From: Melieria omissa
Lineage: Eukaryota > Arthropoda > Insecta > Diptera > Ulidiidae
Assembly (NCBI GenBank): GCA_963971225.1
Contig: OZ020269.1
Location: 29,677,783-29,741,782, forward strand
Reading direction: 5' to 3'
DNA: 64,000 nucleotides
Positions within the stretch are counted from its first letter, which is position 1, and each line of letters starts with the position of its first letter. The notes beneath the pieces were generated by a model. It saw nothing but the letters and a program-made list of their open reading frames with translations, searched no databases and was not told where the DNA came from. The position numbers and the translations under genes were made by a program. Of the stretch, positions 1 to 10,820 are shown in pieces.

Positions 1-79
1 CTATGAGCTGTGATGTTACTAAGAAGTGTCTAGCTTTTCATTCTGTTCTGTAATTTACATATACTTTCGTCATAGTGGC

Positions 80-312
80 TTGGAGGTCTCCCGGAGGTCG
101 AATGAAGTTTCAATGCAAAAATTTGTTTGAGATAGTAATGGGAGGTCGACAACGTAGATAAAGACTGTGCGTGCGGTGGAAGAACCAAATTGAAGAAAGC
201 CTATCGTCTGGAAAAGGTGATATACTAGAGAAAGCGCCCACAAAATAGCAGCACAAGGGAAGAGCTTCTGCGAGAGGCTGTAATCTAGTAAGGGTGTGTT
301 ATGGCCAGTTAT
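80..312 (+). mobile_element. Decayed 3' fragment of an RTE-type LINE
   Basis: Read on the + strand in broken frames, this stretch resembles the last part of the RTE protein seen at 1223-2342: a Gly/Arg-rich stretch, a VRW-K-NQ-EE-like block and an REELL-REAV-like C-terminus, followed by the RTE 3' end (tgttatggccagtta). It has frameshifts and stops and cannot encode a protein. The first 60 bases and 313-1180 show no recognisable gene; that sequence is AT-rich. Confidence 0.5.
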
Positions 313-1190
313 GCAAAAAACGATTTTCGTTATAAGACTTAAGCAAAATTTTGAGTTGTGACTGTTTTGATGATATTTTAATTCAATCATTACCGAATTA
401 TTTCAAGTTATGCCATTTTTTCTGAATTTAATAATTATAAATGACAGTTAAAAAGTTGAAAGAAAAATTTTGAAAATCCATAATTAATTTTAATAATTAA
501 AAATATATACAAAAATTGTCAGAATTTTGCATAAAATGTACTTTAACTAAAACTTATTTCGTCAAAAGTGACACAATTTGAGTTAGGACTCTTTTGCATT
601 GAGCTGCAGCGATCAAATTGCATCAAAGTTCTGACATGAAGAGAGACCTAACTGTATTTTTGCAACAGTTAACAACAACAAAATATACTGAGCTTTTGCT
701 GATTGGTAGATTTATGCATTGTGCACAGTATTAACACATAAAACCGAAAATGGAAAATTTTGAGTTGTGTCACTTTTGTAGTGCGTGCTTAGTTTCCATA
801 CCTCTCAATCGGTGCCAATTCAATTCTCATCCAAAAAGAATAAAAAAATAATAAGAATAAAGAAGCATACAAATCCTTTAGTTGAGAACCGCTGCTCGCA
901 ATTTAAAGCTCTTACGAAGCAAGAATTGCGATGAGGCGCGATACCTCTTTAGTTTCAAATTACACTGTGTCTGCTCCTGTTTGCTTATGCAAATGTCAAA
1001 CGAAAAACAGTCGTTCGCTTTGTGGCCACACACCACGTGCATTTATTGTTTTGATTTGGCGTCGGCACAGCGTCGTTTCGTGTGATTACAGCGCATCTTT
1101 GGCGTTGTGCGTGTGCGTGTGCGGTCTTTAAATGTTCAGACTTGATGCAAAGCAGTTTTAAACACATTTAATGTGCACACTTTCGCATCT

Positions 1191-2342
1191 TACTTACTTA
1201 CTTAACTGGCCATAACAACCCGTTATCGGGTTACGGCCTGCCGCAAAACTTCTCTCCAGGCGCCTCTGCTTCGCGCGCGCCTTCTCCAGTTGGTCACACC
1301 AAGAGATACCAGGGCCTCTTCCACTTGGTCCTTCCACCGGAGACACGGCCTCCCTCTTCGCCGTCGACCTCCAACCATCGCATCGAATGCCTTTTTCGCC
1401 GGAGCTTCGTCGTCCATGCGGCAGACATGACCGAGCCAGCGTAGCCGCTGGATGTTAATTCGCTGCGCTACGTCCATGTCCTTATACAGCTCATACAGCT
1501 CGTTATTGGTTCGTATGCGATAGTCGTCACCAACCCGAACAGGGCCGAAGATTTTGCGAAGCACCTTCCTCTCGAACACTCCAAGGGCCGCTATGTCGTT
1601 TCGTGTCATTGTCCATGCTTCAGCGCCATAGAGGAGCACGGGCAAGATAAGCGTCCTATAGAGTGCAAGTTTTGTCGGTCGAGAGAGGTCTCTACTTCTC
1701 AATTGCCTACCGAGACCGTAGTAGCACCTGTTGGCAAGAGTTATCCTTCGCTTTATCTCCAGACTGACATCATTGCTGCTGTTGATGGCGGTGCCAAGGT
1801 AGACGAATTCCTTGACAACTTCAAAAGCATACCTGTCGGCCTCGACGTGAGACCCTAGCCGCTGCGAGTCCCTGCGTGTAGACAGCATATACTTCGTCTT
1901 GCCCTCATTTACCACCAGACCCATTTTGGCAGATTCTCTTTCGATAGCCGCAAAGGCAGCGGTGACATCTCGCTTGTTACGTCCGATGACATCAATATCA
2001 TCAGCGTAAGCAAGGAGCTGGACACTTTTGTTGAAAATTGTGCCATTACGATGTACACCGGCCTTGCGCAGAACACTCTCCATGGTGAAGTTGAAGAGGT
2101 CGCAGGACAAAGGATCGCCCTGTCTGAAACCTCGAACGGTATCAAAGGGGTCGGAGAGGTCACTTCCAACCTTGACGGAGCTGCGCGTATTGCTCAACGT
2201 CGCTCTGCAAAGTCTAACGAGCTTTGCAGGGATACCAAGTTCAGACAATGCGGCATATAGGCGATCCCTTATCGGGCTATCGAATGCTGCCTTGTAATCG
2301 ATGAAGAGATGGTGGGTATCGATTTGGTTCTCATGGGTCTTC
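1191..2342 (-). mobile_element. 5'-truncated RTE-clade LINE insertion
   Basis: The insertion is bounded by an 8-bp target site duplication TCGCATCT (1183-1190 and 2343-2350). Its 3' end lies at the low coordinate, where the minus strand reads ggccagttaagtaagtaagtaa, a short TAAG-repeat tail typical of RTE-like LINEs. Only the second half of the reverse transcriptase remains, so the copy was truncated at its 5' end on integration. Related 3' fragments occur at 80-312, 42888-43150 and 43205-43235. Confidence 0.85.
1223..2342 (-). pseudogene. RTE reverse transcriptase, C-terminal part
   Basis: The open frame runs into flanking DNA upstream; the element-derived part starts near 2342. It holds RT motif A (FIDYKAAFD, about residues 27-35 of the open frame), motif B (GFRQGDPLS, 85-93), the catalytic YADD (126-129), the thumb, and a C-terminal LLYGAEAW / LRWLGHV-RM region usual for RTE proteins. 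The frame is uninterrupted through the stop at 1223, so this is a young copy. The AP endonuclease and the RT fingers are missing, so it cannot move by itself. The DNA template and RNA roles follow from the family; nothing suggests host use. Confidence 0.85.
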
Positions 2343-2350
2343 TCGCATCT

Positions 2351-3003
2351 ACAATGCGAAAATTTAAATTGCTGCGCAATCACTGCGCTGACAGGCGACG
2401 CGACGCTGCCACTGATTCACACATACGAATACGCTTTGCGCTCTCGAAATGGCGCACAATTGCAGCGGCACTTTGCGGCGCATTATTGTCATTTTCTAGC
2501 AGATTTTCCGCGCGACACTCGACCTAACGTTTCTGCAGCGGCCGCGCAGATTGCCGCCGCTCCTCAAACGATTATTGTGGCTTGGAGCGCAGGATGCACG
2601 GCGCAATAAAAATATGTAGAATGGAAATGGCAGGAAATGCCGCTAAAATGCTGCATGCAGCAGCGCGGATGACGCGGGGCCACAGTGCAACTTGCTGCCA
2701 CATAATAATGCGCACAATGCTGAAAAATGGCCATTTGCAAATTTCGCCTGCATTCCAACCGGCAATGGGCCGAAGGTGTGGGGCCGAGGTGGCGGAAAAA
2801 GTGCATTATTATTAATAAATATTGCGATAATTTTTCGCCAAAGACGCTGCAGTCGTGCCGCAACTAACGCACACACACACATAAATAAATAAATATTTTC
2901 CATTACTCTTCCCTCGCGCGCGTTGAACTTCTGGGGGCTAGCACACGGTCAACTCTTATACCAGCCTAACCACCCGGCTGGCTGCCCGTCCCACTCGACT
3001 TAC
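2351..3003. other. Non-coding flank of host exon 2, GC-richer
   Basis: No protein gene is supported here. The stretch is richer in G+C than most of the window and contains short CA runs near 2868-2880. On the minus strand it lies directly downstream of the 3004-3149 exon, so it is intron of the host gene. Overlapping short open frames on both strands have no family signature. Confidence 0.4.
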
Positions 3004-3149
3004 CATGCATCGAAGACGGCGACGAGGCAATATCACGCCGCATCCTCGAAGGCACCACGTCCGCTTCAGCGCCCGCGCCGCGTCCATTGTGCTTTCGCTC
3101 ATTTTTCACTGTGCCACCGTTCGTCGGCTGCGGCGTTGCCGCCATTGTG
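3004..3149 (-). CDS. Host type II membrane protein, coding exon 2 (partial gene)
   Basis: This is an internal exon on the minus strand. The acceptor at 3150-3152 (CAG) follows a long pyrimidine tract, and the donor GTAAGT lies at 2998-3003. Exon 1 (38219-39021) ends with two bases of a codon; this exon begins with one base that completes it and then stays open for 48 codons, ending in phase 1. The peptide is rich in Ala, Gly, Asn and Arg and includes RMRR followed by Asp, a furin-type cleavage site, 10 residues before the exon end. That layout (cytoplasmic tail, membrane span, stalk, furin site) is known from membrane-associated collagens and some TNF-type ligands. The next exon is not in the window, so identity stays open. 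Codon use is GC-rich, unlike the surrounding AT-rich intron. Confidence 0.7.
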
Positions 3150-3384
3150 CTGCAAGTGAAAAAATTGAAAAAAATAAAAATAAATATATACATATATGAG
3201 TAAAGGCGAAATAAGCACGACGGCTGTGGCGCAAAGCAGTGTGGATAACTTTTTCGCAAGCAACAACAACAATAAAATAATACCTTTTTGCAATAATAGA
3301 ATGCAACAGCAGTTGAAATGGTGAAATTTTTACAAAATATTATGTGACGTGCGGGCGCAATTACTTTAACAAATTGCATGAAAT

Positions 3385-3613
3385 GTTGGCTGAATTAAAG
3401 TACATTTCAACACACACTCCCACTCACACTCGCACACAAACACAAGCACACGTGACAATCGATAATCTGAGAATGGGTGTTTGTTGAAAATAATGGATTT
3501 CTTTGAATGATTTGGTTATTTGTACTGCATGACATTTAAAGAGAAACGAGGCATACTTATTTTTTTTTCAATTTTCTTCTTATAAGCTCAGAACTGTTAA
3601 GGAGCTAAATTCA
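3385..3613. repeat. Inverted copy of the flank at 14375-14575 and 27980-28180
   Basis: This stretch is the reverse complement, with divergence, of the DNA upstream of type A genes: it shares the CA/GT microsatellite with aatgtactt-type flanks, the caacaaacacc motif and the ttaaggagctaaattc end. It continues, after the mariner and an AT-rich gap, with the inverted region from about 5010. It marks the left limit of the inverted arm around gene copy 1. Confidence 0.7.
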
Positions 3614-3615
3614 TA

Positions 3616-4356
3616 TCAGGTTTACAACTTTGCTTCCGCCGTTTTCCGATAGGTGGCTGTACCGGCTGAGGCTGATTGAAATACATAGATGGTAATGCCT
3701 TTAAAGTGAGTGTGGACAGTGCCTAACGAATTGTCATCGCCGTTTCAGTGACAGTTGTTCGTGTGTTCGTATTATTCACGCTCGAAAATGTCTGTTTATG
3801 TGCCCAATTCTCGCCATTTGCGGGAAGTTTTACTTTTCTGTTACAATTCGAAAAAAAATGCAGCTGAAGCGCATCGAATGCTTTCAGAAACTTACGGTGA
3901 TGCTGCTCTGAGTGAAAGAACGTGTCGGGAGTGGTTTCAACGTTTTAAAAATATCAAGAGCGACATGACAAAGTCATCCTCCAACACGACAATGCTCGGC
4001 CTCACGTCGCAAAAGTGGTCAAAAAGTACCTGGAAACGCTGAAATGGGAAGTCTTGCCCCACCCGCCGTATTCCCCAGATGTCGCCCCTTCTGACTTCCA
4101 CCTATTCCGTTCGATGGCACACGGCCTGGCAGATCAACATTTTCAATCCTTCGAAGAATTGGAAAAATGGATTGCTTCATGGATAGCGTCAAAAGAGGAC
4201 TCCTTTTTTCGAGCCGGGATCTGAAAATTGCCGGAAAGATGGGAGAAAGTTGTCGCTAGCGACGGACAATACTTTGAACAATACATCTGTAAGCACTTTT
4301 TCGCAATAAAGCTTTTAATTTTGGAAAAAACGGCGGAAGCAAAGTTGTACACCTCA
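3616..4356 (+). mobile_element. Internally deleted mauritiana-type mariner (copy M1)
   Basis: Terminal inverted repeats of about 30 bp (consensus TCAGGTGTACAACTTTGC..., here with tttac instead of gtgtac, and 3' end acctca) are flanked by TA at 3614-3615 and 4357-4358. From 3788 the sequence encodes the N-terminal helix-turn-helix part of a mariner transposase (MSVYVPNSRHLREVLL...), then jumps by deletion and frameshift to the C-terminal part with YSPDVAPSDFHLF (third catalytic Asp). A stop interrupts the C-terminus near 4222. It is a non-autonomous, MITE-like derivative. Confidence 0.9.
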
Positions 4357-4358
4357 TA

Positions 4359-5009
4359 TTTAAGTTGAAATTATATTTTAATAAAAAAATTCTATTTTAT
4401 TCTAATCTGAAAATGTTAAATATTTTAACTTAAACATTATATTTAATTAATTAATTTAATTACATTATAATTTAAATATTTTATTGAATTTAAATTGAAT
4501 TTCAAATATTTTAAATTAATATTTTAGTTAAAAAATTTTATTTCATTAGCCAGAAGAAATCAATGAAACAACCGGCAAGCGCAAAACAACTTACAGTGGC
4601 CCAAATTGGCAAAAATATGTCTAAAAATAATTTGTAAATTTAAATTTTAGTAATTATTGAGTATTCATGCAAGTAATTGTTGTAAACTATTTGTTTTATC
4701 TTGTCTTGACTATGATATGATATTTGGATTTTTTATTGGATTAAGAACAAAAATTAAATATTGTTTTTATTTATTTATTTCCATGTTAATGTATTATTAT
4801 TATACATTAACTTATTCAATACAAACTTGAAAGAAAAAACACCACTAGCATCGGAGGCTATTGTCTGAAAAATTTTAATAAAAATTTGCTGGACCACTAA
4901 AACATTTGTCACTTGCAATTTGTTGATATATTGAAATTATAAAAATTCAATAAATCGCAAAATGTTTGCAATGATAAAAATATCAACATTACTAATTCAT
5001 GCATAAAAC
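4359..5009. other. Very AT-rich stretch, nothing recognised
   Basis: A/T-dominated DNA with no open frame of interest, no clear tandem period and no element ends. It lies between mariner M1 and the start of the inverted region upstream of gene copy 1. Confidence 0.5.
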
Positions 5010-5765
5010 CTTTACAATTATATATTTTAACAACATTACAAAAGTCAGTAGCTCCCATTTTAAAACGTAATAACGTTGCTCTGAACGTTTTGCGTTAAAA
5101 TCAAAATTATCTAAACTATCAACGGTGTCGCTTAAAATTTCTGTTGGTTTATATGGGAGGGGACATACAAGGCGTAGTCTTTTATTGCGTTTAACCCGGC
5201 AACGCCAGAACAATTCTTTCCCCGACACAATCCAAGTTGAGCCATAGGTTCCTCATGGCACTCCTGGATAGCGATTCGGCACTCGCTGAACAGTGAACCA
5301 ATGTGTGCAACATGTTCAATAATCAGGACATGAAATTTGTGTTGCGTAAATCAATGAAAGCTAAAAACTTTCATAGGAATCCCATTGCTCGACATCAAAG
5401 TTGAAGTTCGATGACAAATAAAAAGACTCGACTTAGTCCCTGTCTGGTGGAACAACCCATTTGAAGACGCCCTATCAACTCGCGGTGTGATCAACTGGAG
5501 AAGGCAGAAACGCCAGGAGCGAACTTTCACGGTAATTAAATTTAAACGTTGGCATTCTTGTGTTAAATGATTGCTGTAATATTTAATTCATTACCAAATG
5601 TTGACCATTTCAATGATTTTCAATCCGTTCATGCAGAACACTTCGGAGCGGCTACTCTGTATTAATTACATTTTCCGTTTGATGCTTCCATAATGACACC
5701 AAACGATTATCGTCACTTAACTAAACACGCATAACATTGGAACAGTTTGTGGTAACAATCCATTG
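5010..5765. repeat. 5' flank of gene copy 1, inverted copy of 12520-13330
   Basis: Read backwards, this matches the upstream flank of genes 2 and 4 (about 12520-13330 and 27140-27960), including gacactgtagatagtttagataatttt, given here as the reverse complement. Within it, 5430-5540 (+) is a decayed RTE 3' piece that reads like VPVWWNNPFEDALSTRGV with an NWRR-like end. The same piece lies at 12770-12850 (-) and 27390-27480 (-), so it predates the duplications. Confidence 0.7.
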
Positions 5766-5767
5766 AA

Positions 5768-7817
5768 ATGTGTTGCAAATGCTTTACAACATTCTGCTTA
5801 ACGCTGTGTTTTTTATATATTTGTGGGACTATTCAAAATGTGACCAATTCGAAGCCCGCTCGCCGCATCAATGTTCGTAACATAGTGTTGAAAATTTTTC
5901 AAATTTGTACAATTTTCTAGAGCAATGCGCTTGTCTTTGCAGGTTTTTAGACCAAAATTATCGACAGTAAAAATTTTGTCCTTGCGGTGCACTGAGAACG
6001 ACAAAAGTTTTATTAAGTTTGCCAATTGCAGCCTGAAACCGTTGAACCGAACTTTGAAACTGCTGACTGTGCGCGTGGTGCAGCTGAAACCGCCAATCAC
6101 CCAATCCCGTGTAAGCACATTTCTACATCACATCATCAAAAATTCTTTCTGGCCAAAGGAAACTCAAGAAAAATGAATTTTCCCCTACTATTAGTTAGTC
6201 AATCCCCAACAGAGTGGGTTGCACGCAATCAACATGTCTGATATTTCCGGTAGACAGTGGATTGGATAAGTGGGTAATATGCCAATTAATCAGCAACCAA
6301 CAGAACAGTCAAATCAACGGCTTAATAGCTGCCCAAAAGTATGGAAAGACTCAATATTCAAGTGGCTTTTTTACTGAAGTTGTTTCTATTTTGGGAGTTG
6401 CAGTTGAGAATGTAGATAGACTTCTACAAAATAGTTCACTTCGGGCAACAAATCGTGACTGCCCAAAAGCATTTGAATCTAAATAATTAAAATAGAAAAT
6501 TGTAAGATATGTCTTGCTTCACCGATGTCTATTGAGCGCTACAAAACTTATTTGTGTTGGGTCCTTGATTGGTTGATTTGGTAACTGCCTCGAAATGAGG
6601 CACACTTAGACCCATCGCTATGAGCCATTGTGATAGAAGCGAACAAGTGTTTAATCAGCCCGATGTAGAAATTGAACCTGGGGCCAGGGCGCTACCCGCT
6701 GGACTATCGAAGGAGAGGATTAGATGGCAAGGATGGGCTTGGAAACTGGTATCAGGAAAGCATACACTTCTGTGCTAGTAAAACATACTTCATACGATCA
6801 TCAATGACTCGATAAAACACTTCAAGCCACTACGATAAAAAATGTCAAGGTCATTACAGCCAAAGTTAGATAGGGAAGGACTTTTCATGTCTTTTCAGGA
6901 CGCACGAGCACTATGGACAAATCTGTGGCTGAGCGTTTGATTTAACAACACTACTTACGGAAATGCCAAGGAAACCTAGTGAAACCTTTTAAGACTTCCA
7001 TGAATGATCGATAAGTGGTTGAATATGGGAAGCCACTAAGAGAATAGGGTTACTGGACCCTTCTTCATGGACCAAACAGGGAACAGAACAGATAGGTAAT
7101 GCTTAATCTGACAGCAACCCTCATTAGATAAATGTGCCTTTCGTGTGGCACTTGTAGAGCACAATCACAGTGGCCAATAGGATACAGAGTTGACAATAAA
7201 ATAAATTAATGTTTTAGCCTTGAAATCAATTCCAAGTTTAATTCGATCATTAATCGGTTTGATTAACTTTATTATGCCACTCAATTATTCAGGATTCTAT
7301 GCATTACAGCTTCAATTCACCGTTTGGAAAAAGGCCAATGGCTACAAACCCTTTGTTATAAATGTCACAATTGACTCCTGTCAGTATTTGGGAGGCAAGC
7401 GGAATGCCATTTTCGACTGGTTCTACAACATATGGCGGCCGTATACCAACATAAACCACTCATGTCCTTATTATGTACGACCACCAAGTAGACTAAATTG
7501 CAATCAAGATTCATGGTTCCTAGCAATGGCCGTCAAATCGCTGGTGAAAATTCCATGCAAATGGCGCCAAAAGTGATTTATGTTCATCGTGGAACAATGA
7601 ATCACTCAATGTGATGATGCGATATCACATGATTTCATTTGAAAATCATATCTTTCAGGGCGATGTGATGGTTGAGAAGATGCCTGTAACAATTATGACA
7701 CTGCCCTCACAGTTCCCGGAAGGTGAATACCGCTTTGATATGGTAGTGGACAACTTCGACATTGTTTGTGGCACTGTGCAGCTGTTCGCTGTGATCAATG
7801 ACAAAAATTGGTATTGA
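5768..7817 (+). CDS. DUF1091 secreted protein, type A, copy 1
   Basis: Four exons are inferred: 5768-5872, 5943-6110, 7310-7474 and 7659-7817, all joined in phase 0, giving 198 residues. Exon 1 encodes a Cys-rich hydrophobic signal peptide (MCCKCFTTF... LYICGT). Exon 2 carries LSLRCTENDKSF-KFANC; exon 3 carries the family hallmark KKANGYKPF, the DSC and the NHSCPY motif; exon 4 ends with PSQFPEGEYRFD and a beta-strand tail. Four cysteines of the mature part are at the family positions. DUF1091 proteins are small secreted proteins of flies; some chemosensory Che proteins fall in or near this family, but the function of most is unknown. Donors of introns 2 and 3 are GTAAGC and GTACGA; the intron 1 donor GTTCGT is weak and inferred by alignment with type B. 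AATAAA lies at 7851. Its tail is longer (DKNWY) than in copies 2 and 4. Confidence 0.8.
6545..6690 (+). repeat. 3'-end fragment of a non-LTR element in intron 2 of copy 1
   Basis: The block ctgcctcgaaatgaggcac / acttagacccatcg / ccattgtgatag resembles 3' untranslated ends of R1/LOA-type LINEs seen again near 60240-60300 and at the window end. It has no coding content. It is missing from intron 2 of copies 2 and 4, which partly explains the longer intron of copy 1. Assignment rests on remembered family appearance and is tentative. Confidence 0.35.
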
Positions 7818-7934
7818 AAATTAAGATTTAGTATCAAAACTGTAAATTCTAATAAAAAAAACGGTGGTGAAAGCAGCAATGCTCGCCTGCGGAGCGCAAT
7901 GGAAAAGTGCAAGCGTCCTGCTGCCAATAATATA

Positions 7935-8676
7935 TCAGGTGTACAACTTTGCTTTCGCCGTTTTCCGATAGGTGGCTGTACCGGCTGAGGCTGGTTGAAA
8001 TACATAGATGGTAATGCCTTTAAAGTGAGTGTGTACAGTGCCTAACGAATTGTCATCGCCGTTTCAGTGACAGTTGTTCTTGTTTTCGTATTATTCACGC
8101 TCGAAAATGTCCGTTTATGTGCCCAATTCTCGCCATTTGCGGGAAGTTTTACTTTTCTGTTACAATTCGAAAAAAAATTCAGCTGAAGCGCATCGAATGC
8201 TCTCAGAAACTTACGGTGATGCTGCTCTGAGTGAAAGAACGTGTCGGGAGTGGTTTCAACGTTTTAAAAATGGTGATTTCGATGTCGAAGACAAACATGG
8301 TGGTGGACAATGCTCGGCCTCACGTCGCAAAAATGGTCAAAAAGTACCTGGAAACGCTGAAATGGGAAGTCTTGCCCCACCCGCCGTATTCCCCAGATGT
8401 CGCCCCTTCTGACTTCCACCTATTCCGTTCGATGGCACACGGCCTGGCAGATCAACATTTTCAATCCTTCGAAGAATTGGAAAAATGGATTGCTTCATGG
8501 ATAGCGTCAAAAGAGGACTCCTTTTTTCGAGCCGGGATCCGAAAATTGCCGGAAAGATGGGAGAAAGTTGTCGCTAGCGACGGACAATACTTTGAATAAT
8601 ACATCTGTAAGCACTTTTTCGCAATAAAGCTTTTAATTTTGGAAAAAAAACGGCGGAAGCAAAGTTGTACACCTGA
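7935..8676 (+). mobile_element. Internally deleted mauritiana-type mariner (copy M2)
   Basis: It starts TCAGGTGTACAACTTTGC, ends with the inverted counterpart, and is flanked by TA at 7933-7934 and 8677-8678. From 8107 the transposase N-terminus reads MSVYVPNSRH and continues to GDFDVEDKHGGG. A deletion then brings in DNARPHVAK (second catalytic Asp) and YSPDVAPSDFHLF (third Asp) up to the C-terminal SDGQYFE in another frame. The middle third, with the first catalytic Asp, is gone. It sits in the 3' flank of gene copy 1. Confidence 0.9.
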
Positions 8677-8689
8677 TACTTTTTCTAGA

Positions 8690-9800
8690 TTCCCAAACAG
8701 TTACAAACATTGATTGCCAGAGGTGTCGTTGCCAACGCAGACAGCTAACTAGTCTTCTGCATATGCGACCCAATTATCCCAATGTCCAGAAAGAAGAGAA
8801 AGACAAATAAAGAAAACATGACCGATAAATTGTACCGCATACGCACACCACCACGCGCCGTCTACCGACTTGTTTCGCTATCGGCCTTTGTGTTCGACAA
8901 GTTCAAGGTTGATTTTTCCCATCGAACCGCTGCGTGTCTGCCCACTTGAAGTGCGGCTGTGTCCTGTCTGCTGCATCTTATGGCAGCTCATGGATGTAGA
9001 AAATTCCACTATGCGGCAATGATAAATTTTTGGCAGCGACATACGGTAATTTGTATTTAATTGACTCTATCGTGACACACACATACACAAACACGCAGAC
9101 ACACTTCAATAGGCGCACCGTGCTTCTTTGAGTGAGTCTAGTAAATTTATAGCCGGAATCAGCAAACAGTAATCACCAAGAACCAAATTCAAGAAATCAT
9201 TGGAAATAACTGCGAGGCGCGCTGACTGCCATCAATTCGTATGTAGGCGACGCATGCAGCGCTTTAATCAAACATTGGCGCTTTGTGTTTGGGGAGAAAT
9301 CAATAGACTTGTCGAAAGTCAAATAGCAGCCAGCGGGAAATATGGCAAACGGCACGCAGAACGGCAGCACGCGACTGATGGGCGCATCCGTTGACGTGTC
9401 AACTATTTGCATACGCACACACACGTATGTATGTGTTTGTGTGTATTGTTCAAATGTTGTAAATACTCGTTGGAAAATTTGCATACGATCGATGCGAAAA
9501 AGCCTTTAAGGCGATTATGCAAAGACTCAGAATGCTGCAGATTTGGTTGGTCCAATTGAATTAAATTTTGTGTATTATACGAGTACATGTGGATCTGTAT
9601 GTGTGTGTGTGTATGTGTGAGCTAAGTTGGACAGTTAATCTTATGACGCCTGACTAAATACAATTTCCTGATTCGTTGCTTTCCGGTGGTTGTAAATTGA
9701 AGGCTTAAGCTAACAACAACTTAAGCCAATGCAATTTTCTAAATCTTCCAAAGTTTCAAGCGCCAGCTGAAGGTCATTGGGGAAGCTAACAGTGTAAGTG
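8690..9800. repeat. Conserved non-coding block Z, copy 1
   Basis: This GC-richer block with gcgcgctgactgccatc, a CA/GT microsatellite (about 9415-9443) and ctttccggtggttg recurs at 23530-24730 and 35515-36640 with very few changes. Short open frames exist on both strands but contain no family motif, and the microsatellite runs through them. It is best read as an old piece of host-gene intron, possibly regulatory, carried along with the gene duplications. Confidence 0.6.
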
Positions 9801-10061
9801 GTTCAAGGCCTTTAAATGGGCCAAATAAAATTGACAAAAAAAATTCAAATTAATTGTGTAATCAAATTCATTAATAGTACAAAAATTGTCACACAAATTT
9901 GAAAGAGCCAACGCATGACAAGCGAAACTTCCAACTTCTTTTTTTCTAAGCTATTTTTTCGAACGGTTTCACGGTTTTTTATCTTAAGATCTACAAAACT
10001 GATAGACTTAAAATTTTGCGTATATATAGTTCTGATTCATCGAGTCATGAAAGTAGGCAAA

Positions 10062-10560
10062 TAACACCGTGCGACAAAAATTAAAAAAATTGTTCACACC
10101 GAAAAAAATCATATGGGCGTGAAACTAAAGACTAAACATAGTAATATTGCGTACTCAGTTTTTCATTTCTAAATCCTTTGTCTTTTTAAAAGGACTTCAA
10201 AATTATGAAGCGGATAACAAATTTAAAAAATTTAAAAAATAATTTACCTCGTTAGAATATGGCGACATGTATATCAAATGAAAGAGGAAAAGCTCAAGAA
10301 TTTAAATAAAGTTTACTTTTATCTATTTGTACAAATAGGATATGAAAAAGGTCCTTTGAAAATTTTAATCTTTTATATCCTTGAAAATTTATATAGGATT
10401 TTCCTGAACAGTATGTTAAATCCCAAAATCTCCTTCATTACGTGTCAAAATTTCATTATTCTCGCTTCATTGAGTTTGTATCTTTTTATTATTTAAAATA
10501 CTGATACTCAAATAAATTAGAATTTTTGAACCCATAAAGTTAGAGTAATAGTAGTAATAA
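10062..10560 (+). repeat. Dispersed repeat starting CACCGTGCGAC, copy 1
   Basis: Begins caccgtgcgacaaaaatt, continues through catatgggcgtgaaact and gcgtactcagtttttcatt, and ends with gaacccataaagttagagta. Related copies are at 14590-14880 (-), 24985-25450 (+), 28205-28998 (-, interrupted by a MITE) and 37318-37720 (+, diverged). Two of them flank each minus-strand type A gene in opposite orientation. It could be a non-coding transposon; no terminal repeats of a known superfamily are seen. Confidence 0.55.
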
Positions 10561-10820
10561 TAGTTTCCAAGTTACGACGGTCACGCTTCTACTGGACAGA
10601 CTGTAAATTGCGGAAGATTACTTTGCTGCTTGCGTTGTCAACCACACCTTCGCCAATCAAAGTTTGTAACTGTTTGAGAATTTAAAACATATATATTAGT
10701 GGCAGCAGGACGCTTGCACTTTTACATTCCGATCGCCATTCCAGCATTGCGGCTTTCACCACCCTTGTATTTATTAGGACTTACAGTTTTGATACTAAAT
10801 CTTAATTTTCAATTCCAATT

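Noticed and set aside
3755..4224. Working mariner transposase genes at M1, M2 or M3
   Set aside because: All three lack at least the central catalytic part and have frame breaks.
9197..9484. Open frames on both strands of block Z, repeated near 24100 and 36080
   Set aside because: They cross a CA/GT microsatellite of variable length and have no domain; their repetition follows from the DNA duplication.
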